Below are positions 1-9,413 of a DNA stretch of 48,154 bases, one piece after another. The DNA comes from Pyrenochaeta sp. MPI-SDFR-AT-0127 (taxonomy: Eukaryota > Ascomycota > Dothideomycetes > Pleosporales > Cucurbitariaceae), in contig JAGTJM010000121.1 in NCBI GenBank assembly GCA_020747015.1, positions 1-48,154 on the forward strand, written 5' to 3'. Positions within the stretch are counted from its first letter, which is position 1, and every line of letters starts with the position of its first letter. Under the pieces are notes generated by a model. The model worked only from the letters and a program-made list of their open reading frames with translations, was not told the origin of the DNA and did not search any database. The translations under genes were made by a program, and so were the position numbers.

Positions 1-1158
1 GAAGACACTGTTAAGCGTGGCGAATATGATCGGACTCGTTCGCGGACTGGTGCTTCTTCGTCAACTGGTACGAGGAATACTACGACGCCACAGTCGAGCT
101 GGCAGCCTCCCAGACCCAGTACTGCGACACAAGATGATGTGAGAGCGCAGGCGGAGAGTCGCAGGAAGCGGCAGGAATGGCTGGACTGGGAGAGGATCCA
201 AGAGCAGCACATTCGCCAGTGCCGGAATCAGGTCAACAGCTTGAAGGCTGCCATAGCTCTTCTAGACACGAGCATTGAACTAAATAGGGCAAAACTCAAG
301 AATGATGTTCCATACTGGTGGAACGTGTTTAGGTCTCCCATGTTATCGGAAAAGGAGAAGAGCGAAATAAGGCGTGGTATACTAGATAACGGCGCGGCGA
401 TGCGCATCAAACAGGCATCATTGAAAAGAGAACAGTCAGATCTAGAGAAACTAGATATTGAACTCGTACAGCGTAAAAATCAGGAACTCATACGACTTGA
501 AGTCGAGCGGGTGGAGAAAGAAAAGAGAGCACGGGCTGCACGGGAAAAAGCTGGAGCAGAAGCGCGACAACGAGCTGCAGCAGAGCATGCTAGACAGCGG
601 GCTGCTCAGGAGGCGAAGGCGAAGGCCGCGAGAGAAGAAGCGGCGAAAGAAGAGGCTGCAAGACGAGAGAGAATGGCGGAGGTTGAGGAAGCATTGAAAC
701 GGCACCGCGAAACGATGGAAAAGGAGCGAGAAAAGAGAGTAGAAGAGGCGCGAAAGGCACGGCAGACTCAAAGGCAAAATTACTCATATGGAGGAAGAAA
801 CGGATCACAACATCAAGGCCACAATCAGACACCAGAAATATCGTGCGAGCACAGTGGCTGGTGGAGTAAACTCGAGGGCCGCCGTGACTGTCCCCACTGC
901 ACAGGTCCATGTTATACATTTGCCCTTCAATGCCCTGGATGCGCCACCATCGCCTGTGTTGCATGTAGGCCCAAATTGCAAGCAGGCAGGAAGCCACCAC
1001 TCTACGACCACTCTCAGCAGCGCCAGGGAGCTGCTAATCGCCATACAAAGGGCAACGGAAGGGGACACCGTGCACCTCAACAAGGTCGGAACGACGAACA
1101 TAATCAGTATAAGTATGTATATCCCTATGGTTATTCCTCTCCATTGTCTCCTGACTAG
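1..1158 (+). CDS. J-domain/coiled-coil protein with C-terminal Cys-rich motif (5' truncated)
   Basis: The reading frame is open from the first base to a TAG at 1156-1158, so the gene starts upstream of the window; 385 residues are visible. The first residues (DTVKRGEYDR) match the end of the last helix of a DnaJ J domain, where family members read roughly L-x-D-xx-KR-x-EYD. A Ser/Thr-rich linker follows, then a long charged Arg/Glu/Ala-rich coiled coil (about visible residues 50-260). Near the C-terminus is a Cys/His cluster: CEHSGWW, then CPHC, then CPGC and CVAC, which looks like a zinc-ribbon pair. From memory, fungal J proteins with this coiled-coil plus Cys-rich tail exist, but their substrates are not known to me. 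The function as an Hsp40-type cochaperone is inferred from a fragment of the J domain, since the HPD motif would lie upstream. No intron is needed in the visible part. Confidence 0.7.
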   Translation, partial: EDTVKRGEYDRTRSRTGASSSTGTRNTTTPQSSWQPPRPSTATQDDVRAQAESRRKRQEWLDWERIQEQHIRQCRNQVNSLKAAIALLDTSIELNRAKLKNDVPYWWNVFRSPMLSEKEKSEIRRGILDNGAAMRIKQASLKREQSDLEKLDIELVQRKNQELIRLEVERVEKEKRARAAREKAGAEARQRAAAEHARQRAAQEAKAKAAREEAAKEEAARRERMAEVEEALKRHRETMEKEREKRVEEARKARQTQRQNYSYGGRNGSQHQGHNQTPEISCEHSGWWSKLEGRRDCPHCTGPCYTFALQCPGCATIACVACRPKLQAGRKPPLYDHSQQRQGAANRHTKGNGRGHRAPQQGRNDEHNQYKYVYPYGYSSPLSPD

Positions 1159-2192
1159 ACCTATAGTATCTACGATTGGTTTTGATGTGATGCGCGTTCC
1201 TCCATCTATCTCGTTGATTATCATTCAATCTTGTAGACGAGAGATGGAAAGTTTGAATCTATCAACGAACGAAGCTCTTTTTGCATACCTACAATTTTCG
1301 ATGAAGAATTTTCTCTTAAACATTCATACTGAAAGATATTTCAATCGCGCCAGATTGTGGCTTCGGCTTTTGAGGATATAAATTGCATCTTTGGGTTCCT
1401 CTGGACTTGGAGGATTTGGTATTAGCATGTTGGAAAACGACCTCGGTGTTAGCTGAGTTCAATGCATGGAGAGCGACTGTTATGATGAATGGAGAGAAGA
1501 GAAGAGTACAATGTGCTTAGATAGGAAAAGAGGTCATGTGCTTTTGTACACGCCTTTGCGAAATGGATGGCGTTGGAGGGTAATGACTGGATGAAAACGA
1601 GTATTTCGAAGTCTTCTGTCTACATTCAAATCTGTTCTCTTCTACGGGAAAAGCGCTTCTGATCAGACTAAGACCGTGACCAGATATTTGCCGTGTACTA
1701 CCTGGGCTTTGTGTATAACCGAGCGATATTGGATGTAACCGAGTGAACGCGATGTAGATAGTGTGGTAAAAGGGCAACAAGACTTAAACGCGTGACTGTA
1801 GCATCAGAAATATCCAACACACCCAAACGATTGAGTTCAATGGACTTCGCTACTTGTACAATGTTATAACAAGCCGTTATATTGTACACAGCGGAAAGGG
1901 ACCCCGCACCTTACCTCGGACTATTTGCCCCACTTTCCTAACTTGGGGCTGGAGAGGCGGTGGGGTAACTCTTGCATCCTCTTCATCTGCAACTGTATAG
2001 ATACTTACTCAATATCACGTACAAGGTGCGACTTGATAGCAAGGGAATCCTCGGATCCGAAGAAATACGTCGCAACCCTTTTGAGACGATTAGTAGTAGC
2101 GCTTACTGTGCCCTACCCCTCTACGCTTCACAACACTTTAGCAGTTCACTCTTGCACATCCACGCTTGGAAGTACAGTAGATAGTCAGTATC
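1159..2192. other. Intergenic region, no convincing gene
   Basis: This 1.03 kb stretch holds the 3' flank of the J-domain protein gene and the presumed promoter of the alpha-beta-barrel gene at 2193. Short open frames on both strands show no recognisable motifs, and I see no tRNA-like cloverleaf or repeat. Confidence 0.5.
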
Positions 2193-3025
2193 ATGGCAGA
2201 CTCAGTCACAGAAATCGTATATCTTCCGCTCAAGGAAGGGACAGACCTTGAGTCTGGTGATGCGAAGAGCGCCTGGCAGGATACGCTGAAGACAATTGCG
2301 AGCCAGGATGGATTGGAGTCATTATTCTGGGGCCGCCAGATTGAGAGCAAAGATACGGTACAAATGCTCGTCAGTAAGTCTCTAACTTCCTCATTTCATC
2401 CCTCGCTACACTCAGATCGTTCAGCCAATGTGGCCTAAGTATCTTGGATGACGCAATTACTGATACAACCTGCAGAATGGGATCACATCGACTCGCACAC
2501 AGTATTTACGAAGAAACCAGAGTACCAGCCCTTCCTCGAGAAACTGGGTACCATCTTAGGCGGCCCGCCCTTCCTGTTCCATGTCAAATTGCCAGCAGGA
2601 GGCGCAGCAGATGCAAATCCGTTCACTGCTCCTGTAACGGAGTGTGTGAGCGCATATTTCGATCCAAGCCAGTCTGAGGAAGAATACAACACCAATTTCA
2701 ATAACTTTCGTTCTGAGGCTGCAAAGATTCCTAATGTTGAAGCCATAGGTGAGTTTACATGAGAATGCCGTATCAGGTGCACACAACTGACTTCGAGCTC
2801 CATGTTTTAGGACTAGAAGGGGGATGGTCAGTGGAGACGCATCAACACGAGAATTTGGGTGAGGGCGTAGATGGGAAGTTATTTGCAGCATTCATTGGGT
2901 GGCCGACTGTGGATAGCCATATGGCGTTTAGAAAAACCGAGGATTTCGGGAAGATAATTGGGCACTTGAGGGGTGGGACGAAGGGCATCAAGATGTGGCA
3001 TGTTGCATTTACGCAATACAAGTAG
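2193..3025 (+). CDS. Tandem dimeric alpha-beta-barrel (ABM-like) protein
   Basis: Predicted 222 aa in three exons: 2193-2373, 2476-2748 and 2811-3025. Introns are 2374-2475 (GTAAGT...GCAG) and 2749-2810 (GTGAGT...TTAG). Joining exons 1 and 2 gives QMLVKWDHIDSHTVF followed by a PEYQPF segment, the typical strand-plus-helix signature of dimeric alpha-beta-barrel/antibiotic-biosynthesis-monooxygenase-like domains (W-xx-xx-SH-xx-F...P-x-Y-xx-F). The C-terminal half repeats the pattern (FIGWPTVDSHMAF), so the protein is a two-domain pseudo-dimer. Fungal members of this superfamily are mostly uncharacterised and some act as stress-responsive or small-molecule-binding proteins; no substrate can be named. 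It has no signal peptide, so a cytosolic location is likely. The first in-frame ATG follows a stop-containing upstream region. Confidence 0.82.
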
Positions 3026-3231
3026 ATGGTGTATATGTTTCAGTCTTGAGTAGATAGAAAGAAGGCCTTGATATACTGCTTATTTCGAATGCTACAGGTC
3101 CCCGTTAATCATTCTTTCCTAAGTGATACTACTCATATAAAGTTATCCTTGCTTGAGCAAAGTTTAGTACCCTGGTGGAGTCCAGTAACCTAGTTTGTGG
3201 CTGGAGAGCGAACTCCTGATCCTATTGACAG

Positions 3232-4955
3232 TCAGTTGGCACCATCTTCATAATGATCCAACATGTTGAGATAATTGTTACTGCAAAACTTACTTGAAGT
3301 CAAACATCTCTCTCTTGCGCTGATTGAATGTTTCAAGTAATGAAATATAATTCCAACGATAGGTGTTGCCCACAAAGATATTGCAACAAACACCAGGACA
3401 TATTTTAAAATATTCAGTCCCAGAGCAACATCTGCTACCATACCAATGAAGAAGGCAATAAACAGTGCTAACCAAACAATGTAAAATGGTATCTTGAAGC
3501 TCATCCGGAATATGGTTAATTCCTGATCGTGGTGTCCAGGAAGATACTTCTGCTCCGTTATGCCATCGACTATACGTGCGTAAATGTGCAGCACATGGAC
3601 AACAATGATTACAACAGTGCCCAAAAAAATGGATATGCCGCCGAAGTCGTATAGGATGAACTGTAGATCTGTGAAGCGGGTCTGCATGCTGAGAAGACTT
3701 GCCGCAAGGGAAAGCGGAAGGAAAATGCTGGCTAAAAGGCTGAGAAGCCCAACGTTCAATGATTCATCAAGGCTACGCGACTGATCGAACATGTGAAGAT
3801 GACTTCCTAGTCGATGAGATAGCCAGGGTGTTCTTTTGCTCAGGTCTGTACAGAGTATGTGTAGTTCGGTAGTGAGGTGCTTGTACTCCAATGTGGCTGC
3901 AAATTCCATAGAGAGGAGCTCCAGCAAGGGCTCAGTGGCGGATACAAGGTCTGAAACACAATCCTGAAGTTGCTCGTAGAAGTATGCGTCTCTTAATCTC
4001 TTTTCAAGCGAGTATTTGGTTAACGGAACGAGACGGGGATCGATGACGTTCTCTTGGCACATGGCGTAGTCATGAGTGGTTTCTATGAGACTGGATATTT
4101 CGCCAAGTATACACTGACAGATAACCAAAAGTGCCGCCTGTATCAATGTGTGCTGGGATGAATTTCCCTTCATCATGATCTTGAGTGGTCTCGATGCAAG
4201 AGTGCACCGCAGAGATGCACCGAATCGCGAGAGACGCGAACAGACATCTGTCTGTGTGGGGCGAGAGAGATTTGATTCATATCGAGAATCGTATTTGAAC
4301 AGTTTTCTGAGCATCGCGTACTCAGATGTACATGTAATAAAGACTAGAATTGATCAACCGACGCTACGTTCAGCTCAACGATCTTACCTGAAACGCGACC
4401 ATGAGCATCTTTAGCCACATGGACCAATTTGGAAAATCTTATCAACCTGGAGAAGAAGCCCTCTTGGTAAAACATATCATGCGGATCTATAGGTAACATG
4501 TCGTAAGATTTCGAGGACCATGCCTTAAGTCCGGGCTCAAGATTCCATTGCGATCTCAGCCTAGCGAACGAGGGTGAACCCGTATGGGCATGGGACTTGT
4601 TGGCCGATGGATCAGACGGAAATTGTATTAAGAATTGCCTAAAATCCTCCATATTTTCGAAATTTTCACCAACGTAGAATCTGAATCTCTCAACCTCTTG
4701 CTCGGGCAATGCCTGCAGGGCCGCTTCCAATGACTGTGCCGGTCTTGTTGATCCGTCAATATCGAGCAATATATTTGATTCTGCGTCCTCAGACCATGAT
4801 ACGTCGAATACTTGTAGGAAGTAATTATCATCCTCCCATGGTATTCTTTCCCATTCGACGCCTCCACCGTAGGTACTGGAGGAAAGTCTTGGGAGCTCAG
4901 GGGGAAGGCTTGGGGCCCCAGTGGCAACGGAGGTCAACTCGATTGTAGGATCCAT
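3232..4955 (-). CDS. CorA-like Mg2+ transporter superfamily membrane protein
   Basis: Predicted 559 aa in two exons on the minus strand: 4955-4388 and 4343-3232, with a very short 44-bp intron (4344-4387, GTAAGA...TCTAG). The N-terminal ~380 residues are soluble. They are followed by four hydrophobic segments at about residues 388-408, 424-443, 475-497 and 501-525. The segment LLASIFLPLSLAASLLSMQT is the hallmark of fungal CorA-like proteins, in the place where true CorA has the first pore helix. The canonical GMN selectivity loop is not visible, so ion transport is uncertain; many fungal relatives are transporter-like without proven transport. The split codon (phase 1) gives Val, and the joined sequence reads VFITCTSEYAM. 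The intron is near the lower size limit, so this boundary is the weakest part of the model. The C-terminal ~30 residues are unremarkable. Confidence 0.75.
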
Positions 4956-5556
4956 GAGACAGATAGGGAGGCGTGTTCAAATTATAGCAGAGACAAGACA
5001 CAATAGAGCACTGTTAGGATGAGACTCTCAAAAGTAACCGGCCAGGCTGAAGAACGGTTCTGACGTGGCAAGGCTGGACTAAACACGTGCACCATGCGCC
5101 ATCTGGTCTTCCGCGTCCACTTTGAGACTCAGGCAATGAATAGTGTATATAGCCTGATAATGAACTACTGGTATAATGTGGTATCTTACGCTACGCCATT
5201 TTAATTCTCAAAATCTTCTAGATCCCTCGAATCCGTTCTTATCTGCACCCGAGTATTTCGAAGCACTAGGATTCCCGGCGTCCTGCTCTGTTGGCACAAA
5301 ATGGGCTGGGAGATGTGTGTGGGGTGTTGTTGTCAACCCCTTTAATGATATGACGATTTCAAAGTCCTTATAAATGTGCTGAATTGCGGTAATTCTGAGC
5401 GGACATCCATTTCCCAAGTGACGAATAAGGCGCTGAATGTCAAGGGCATAACATTCACGGTGTAGCTTCATCTGGCCTGTTTTTTTGGTGACGCAGTTCA
5501 TGCCCTTTGATTTGCTTGCGCAACTTCCCGACGTGGCAACCAATAAAACACGATCC
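4956..5556. other. Intergenic region upstream of the CorA-like gene, downstream of TMA16
   Basis: It contains the promoter of the minus-strand CorA-like gene and the 3' flank of TMA16. A minus-strand open frame at 5208-5621 overlaps the TMA16 end in another frame and has no family resemblance. No RNA gene or repeat was seen. Confidence 0.45.
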
Positions 5557-6148
5557 TCATGACATGCCCTTCGGCGGGAAGCTTGACTCTCGCTTGAAGC
5601 CCTCTTTTGAGATCCTGGCAAACTTAAGGGTGGCCAAATTGGCCCATTGGCCGTTCCACTCTTTCAGCTTCCGCAGATTATCGAGGTCCTCAAGATCAGG
5701 GACCCAGAATCCTGAGGCATATTCGCCCTGCTCAACTGCTTGATTCTGTTCCAGGAGAGCTTGGCGGGTCATTGGCGGTCGACCTGGACGGCGATCTGCT
5801 TTCAACTTGGCCAGCTCTTCATCATCGCGACCTAGATAGTCCTCAATCATGGCCTGGATCTCTGAGATGCTAAGTGGTGATTCATGTTCAGTTGTGAATG
5901 ACTGAAAAGATTTTATTCTCAACACTATCTATGATCAGTTGTAACCAGTAAAAATTTTAGTGTGGAAAAGACGTACAATATGTGCGATTTTGCTTTTCTC
6001 TTAATTTCACCAGGCGGTTGAGCTTGTCGTCTCTACCAGCGGCGCGTTGCAGTCGTTGCGTGTCTCGGCTGTTCTCATGCAAATTTGGAGTCTTGCCCTT
6101 CTTCTTTGTGATCTGCTTGTGCACCTTACTCAAGCGATTGCTGACCAT
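5557..6148 (-). CDS. TMA16: Translation machinery-associated protein 16
   Basis: Predicted 179 aa in two exons: 6148-5977 and 5924-5557. The 52-bp intron (5925-5976) starts GTACGT and ends at the second of two adjacent ATAG triplets; that choice keeps the frame (phase 1, Leu codon). Family signatures are clear: an N-terminal basic segment (KVHKQITKKKGK), then LHENSRDTQRLQRA-x-GRDDKL, then DDEELAKLKADRRPGRPP, GFWVPDL and WNG-x-W near the C-terminus. Tma16 associates with 60S pre-ribosomes and functions in late nuclear large-subunit maturation. An in-frame ATG 14 codons upstream (6190) exists, but the MVSNRLSKV start matches the family N-terminus. The gene is divergent from EXO1, with about 310 bp between the two starts, so they probably share a promoter region. 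Confidence 0.93.
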
Positions 6149-6461
6149 TTTGACTGTATTATGCTGAACAGCGGAATAGCTGGCGCGCAAGAAATTTTGA
6201 GATGTTCGTCGGCATCGGCGTTCTCGGATGGCGCTAATGAACCGATTCTGGCTAGCGTGTTTTGTTAGCGGGGCGCGTTCCTATCCTCTACGGGTGCGCG
6301 CGAGCAATGCGCCAGAATCCCGTCTTTCCACGGTCAACTTTGGAGAGGGAATAGAGGATTCATACCTCTATCACCACAGGTTTTCAATCCCAGTATGACC
6401 CGACAGTAGCCACAGTTTCGCCATTGTTTGGGCTCGACGCGTGAGCGGCGAAGAGTGCAAG
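6149..6461. promoter_or_regulatory. Shared divergent promoter region of TMA16 and EXO1
   Basis: About 310 bp separate the start codons of TMA16 (minus) and EXO1 (plus). The divergent arrangement implies a bidirectional promoter. I could not identify a specific factor site with confidence. Confidence 0.5.
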
Positions 6462-8730
6462 ATGGGCATTTCCGGTGTGTATGCTGCAAGTACCCCCCCC
6501 ATTCGAAGCTAATTTCAGGACAGGCCTTCTACCGCTCCTCAAATCAATCCAGAAGCCATGTAATCTCAAGAAATATGCGGGCCAAACAATCGGCGTGGAT
6601 GCCTATGGATGGTTGCACCGAGGCACGGCTGCCTGTGCCATTGACCTGGCGCTTGACAAACCAACCAAAAAGTACGTTATAATATGAACGGCAAAACCTG
6701 GAGCCTGACATGCTACTAGATACGTTGAGTTTGTCATGCACCGTGTTCGCATGTTGATCCATTTCGGCGTTACACCATATCTGATTTTTGATGGAGATAA
6801 CCTACCGAGCAAGGCTGGCACAGAAAAGGAGAGAAGAGACCGGAGAAAAGAGGGCAAGAGACTGGGACTGGAGCTGTTGAAGCTGGGAAAGACGTCTCAG
6901 GCGCATTTGGAACTACAGAAGAGCGTGGACGTTACGCCCGAAATGGCACGGATGGTTATCGAGGAACTGAAGTATCACAACATCCAGTACCTCGTTGCTC
7001 CGTATGAGGCTGATTCACAACTGGCGTATCTGGAGCGTAAGGGTATCATCAACGGTGTCCTGTCCGAAGATTCGGATCTTCTAGTGTTTGGTGTCAAGTG
7101 CCTAATTACCAAACTGGATAAATACGGAGACTGTATTGAAGTCAATCGCAACCACTTCACAGCCTGCCGAGAGGTTAGCTTTGTAGGCTGGTCTGACGCA
7201 GACTTCAGAAGGATGGCCATCCTCAGTGGCTGCGACTATCTGCCTGGCATTGGTGGTCTAGGCCTGAAAACAGCTCACCGGATGCTGCGAAAACATAAAA
7301 CGGTGGACCGTCTTGTCAAAGCTGCGCAATTTGATGGGAAGCTCAAGGTACCTGCCGGCTTTATGGAATCTTTTGATCAAGCAGAGAAGACCTTCTTGTA
7401 CCCGTGGGTATTCTGCCCAGTCTCGAAAAGGCTGGTCAACCTGACCCCGCTCGATGATACTGTCGATATCACGAAAATGCCATACATAGGAGAGGAGGTT
7501 CCGTCACATATTGCCATGGGTGTCGCCAGAGGTGACTTATATCCGCGCACCAAGCTTCCCATGACGATTGCCAATATACCCAAACCAAGTGGCAAGCCGC
7601 TCGCACCAGCACGAAGATCCTCAACTGTCGTCCAAACACCTGATGCCAAAGGATCCAAGCCTATAAATTCCTTCTTCAAACCCAAGCGCACGCCTTTGGC
7701 TGAGCTGGATCCCAACAGCTTCACACCATCCCCAAGCCAGCAAGCGCTCCTGGAACAACAGCGCAACACCAATGGTTGGGCTGCCGTTCCTGCTCCGCGT
7801 TCCCAGTTACAGCAACGAGATTCTATGCCAAGTACCGCGCCGCAACCTCCAAGGCGTTCAATCACAGAACCAACAGGGGGCATGCGATCGGTTCCGAACC
7901 CTTCTAAGAGACAGCGACTATGTTCCGACACTGGATTCGATACCCCAGCTGCTGGCAGTGAGGGTGTTGTACGGAGCCAGTTCTTTGCGTCCTCACTCTC
8001 CGAACCGAGCCCATCATTGCGCCAAACAAAGAATAGCAGACAAAAGACGAGTCATGAATTTGAGCTCTATTCCGACGATTCGATACAGGATGCTTTGGCA
8101 GAAGCTGCAGACCTCGAAGAGGCGGCTTCGCAACCAAAGAAGAAAATGAGAATCTTCAGTGAAACTCAGTCAAGCATGAAGAGTAATTCACAATCGACTG
8201 CTTTCTCCAGAGCGAGTACCAGTCAGTCTCAAGAGACTTCTGAAGCGCTCACGCCTGCGACATCTCAGGGTAGTCCGGAACCAGAAACGGTGTTCAGCAC
8301 GGCGATCTCGTCTCAAATGAATGAACTGCGATCGAAGTTTGCGTATAAGTCAGCAGCCTCGACCCCATCGCAATCAACTGCACTGCACGCTTCAAAAGAT
8401 ACTCTACGTAGGCGGCATACCGAGGCATGGGCACCTTCATCTCCACCATTCGAGTCAACTTCAAAATTACCATCAGAAACTGCAACACAACCTATTATTG
8501 GCAAATCTACCACAGACGAGAAACTGGAGCTAGACGATTCCGCTTGGGCAGCTATGGAAGCGGAGATAGTTGTTGCTGCAAGCTCGCCACCTCCAATGAC
8601 ACCAACAAAGAGGAAAAAATCACCACTGAAAGGAAGCGAAGATCTGCTCGTGCCGGACAGTGAAGCAGAGAGTGACTGTTCACCTCGCAAGCCCATGTTC
8701 AGCCTTGCACGCTTCGCTTTTGCCGGTTAG
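6462..8730 (+). CDS. EXO1: Exonuclease 1 (XPG/Rad2 family 5'-3' exonuclease)
   Basis: Predicted 723 aa in three exons: a 13-bp first exon 6462-6474, then 6524-6671 and 6720-8730. Introns are 6475-6523 (49 bp, containing a C8 run) and 6672-6719 (48 bp). The joined N-terminus MGISGLLPLLKS is diagnostic. The metal-binding acidic residues of the nuclease core are present: Asp30 (GVDAYGW), Asp78 (FDGD), Glu150 and Asp152 (EADSQ), Asp171/173 (EDSDLL) and Asp226 (GCDYLPG), followed by the helix-hairpin-helix region GIGGLGLKTA. After about residue 330 the protein is Ser/Pro-rich and disordered, as usual. At residues 366-373, SKPINSFF resembles a PCNA-interacting (PIP) box with Ser in place of Gln. 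Exo1 acts in mismatch repair, resection of double-strand breaks and telomere processing in the nucleus. The tiny first exon is easily missed by gene finders. Confidence 0.95.
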
Positions 8731-9413
8731 CATTTTTAGCGTTGCATTTACAGCGATGCATTATTATGAAGGCATGATTTTGCAGGGTGTTTATGGTATT
8801 GTATTCTTCAGGTCACGACTTGGACGCTTGTTCTTTTTTCATACCACGGCATAGATTTTGGCAGCAAGCGTACACACCGCATTGCATCTTGTATATTCAT
8901 CTGGTAGCATACGCTCAATACCCATTTGATTTCAAGCATAGCTTGTGATTTCATGCTCTTCCATTAAGCTTCACCAATATCTGATACTAGACCCTTTTCA
9001 ACTGCGCGTTCTTTACGAACAATGAAGATAATACTTGATGCGAACAAATTTTAGGGAGTACCAAACTCGGTGTGGTGGTAATAATCGAGACATACTACAA
9101 GTACACACATCTTGTTGGATGTCTATGAAGCTTCCACCTGGTCTTTATTGACAATCGTCTGCCATCCGTTCTTGTTCCAACCAAATACCTACGAGTATGC
9201 CTTTGCATAACGATCATCGGGCCTTAAAAGGAGGCACGTCAGGTGCAAAAACGAATGCATAACCGGGTTTCTTTTAGAAAAGGTATTGAATATTCGGATA
9301 TCATTGAGGCATTTCTGCCCACCTTGAGCGCCCTTGCTCACTAAACGCCAAGCTCTCGGATAAGCCGTGGGCGATGAAATGGAAATAGGTAGTACAATGG
9401 TGATGAATACAAC
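8731..9413. other. Convergent 3' flanks of EXO1 and the RSC subunit gene
   Basis: This is 683 bp between two convergent genes. It holds their 3' untranslated regions; no open frame, repeat or RNA gene stood out. Confidence 0.5.

Noticed and set aside
788..1381. Plus-strand open frame of 197 codons overlapping the J-domain protein gene
   Set aside because: It overlaps the Arg/Glu-rich coding region in another frame and lacks any domain, so it is a shadow of the real gene.
5208..5621. Minus-strand open frame of 137 codons past the TMA16 end
   Set aside because: It overlaps TMA16 in another frame, and the remainder shows no family motif.
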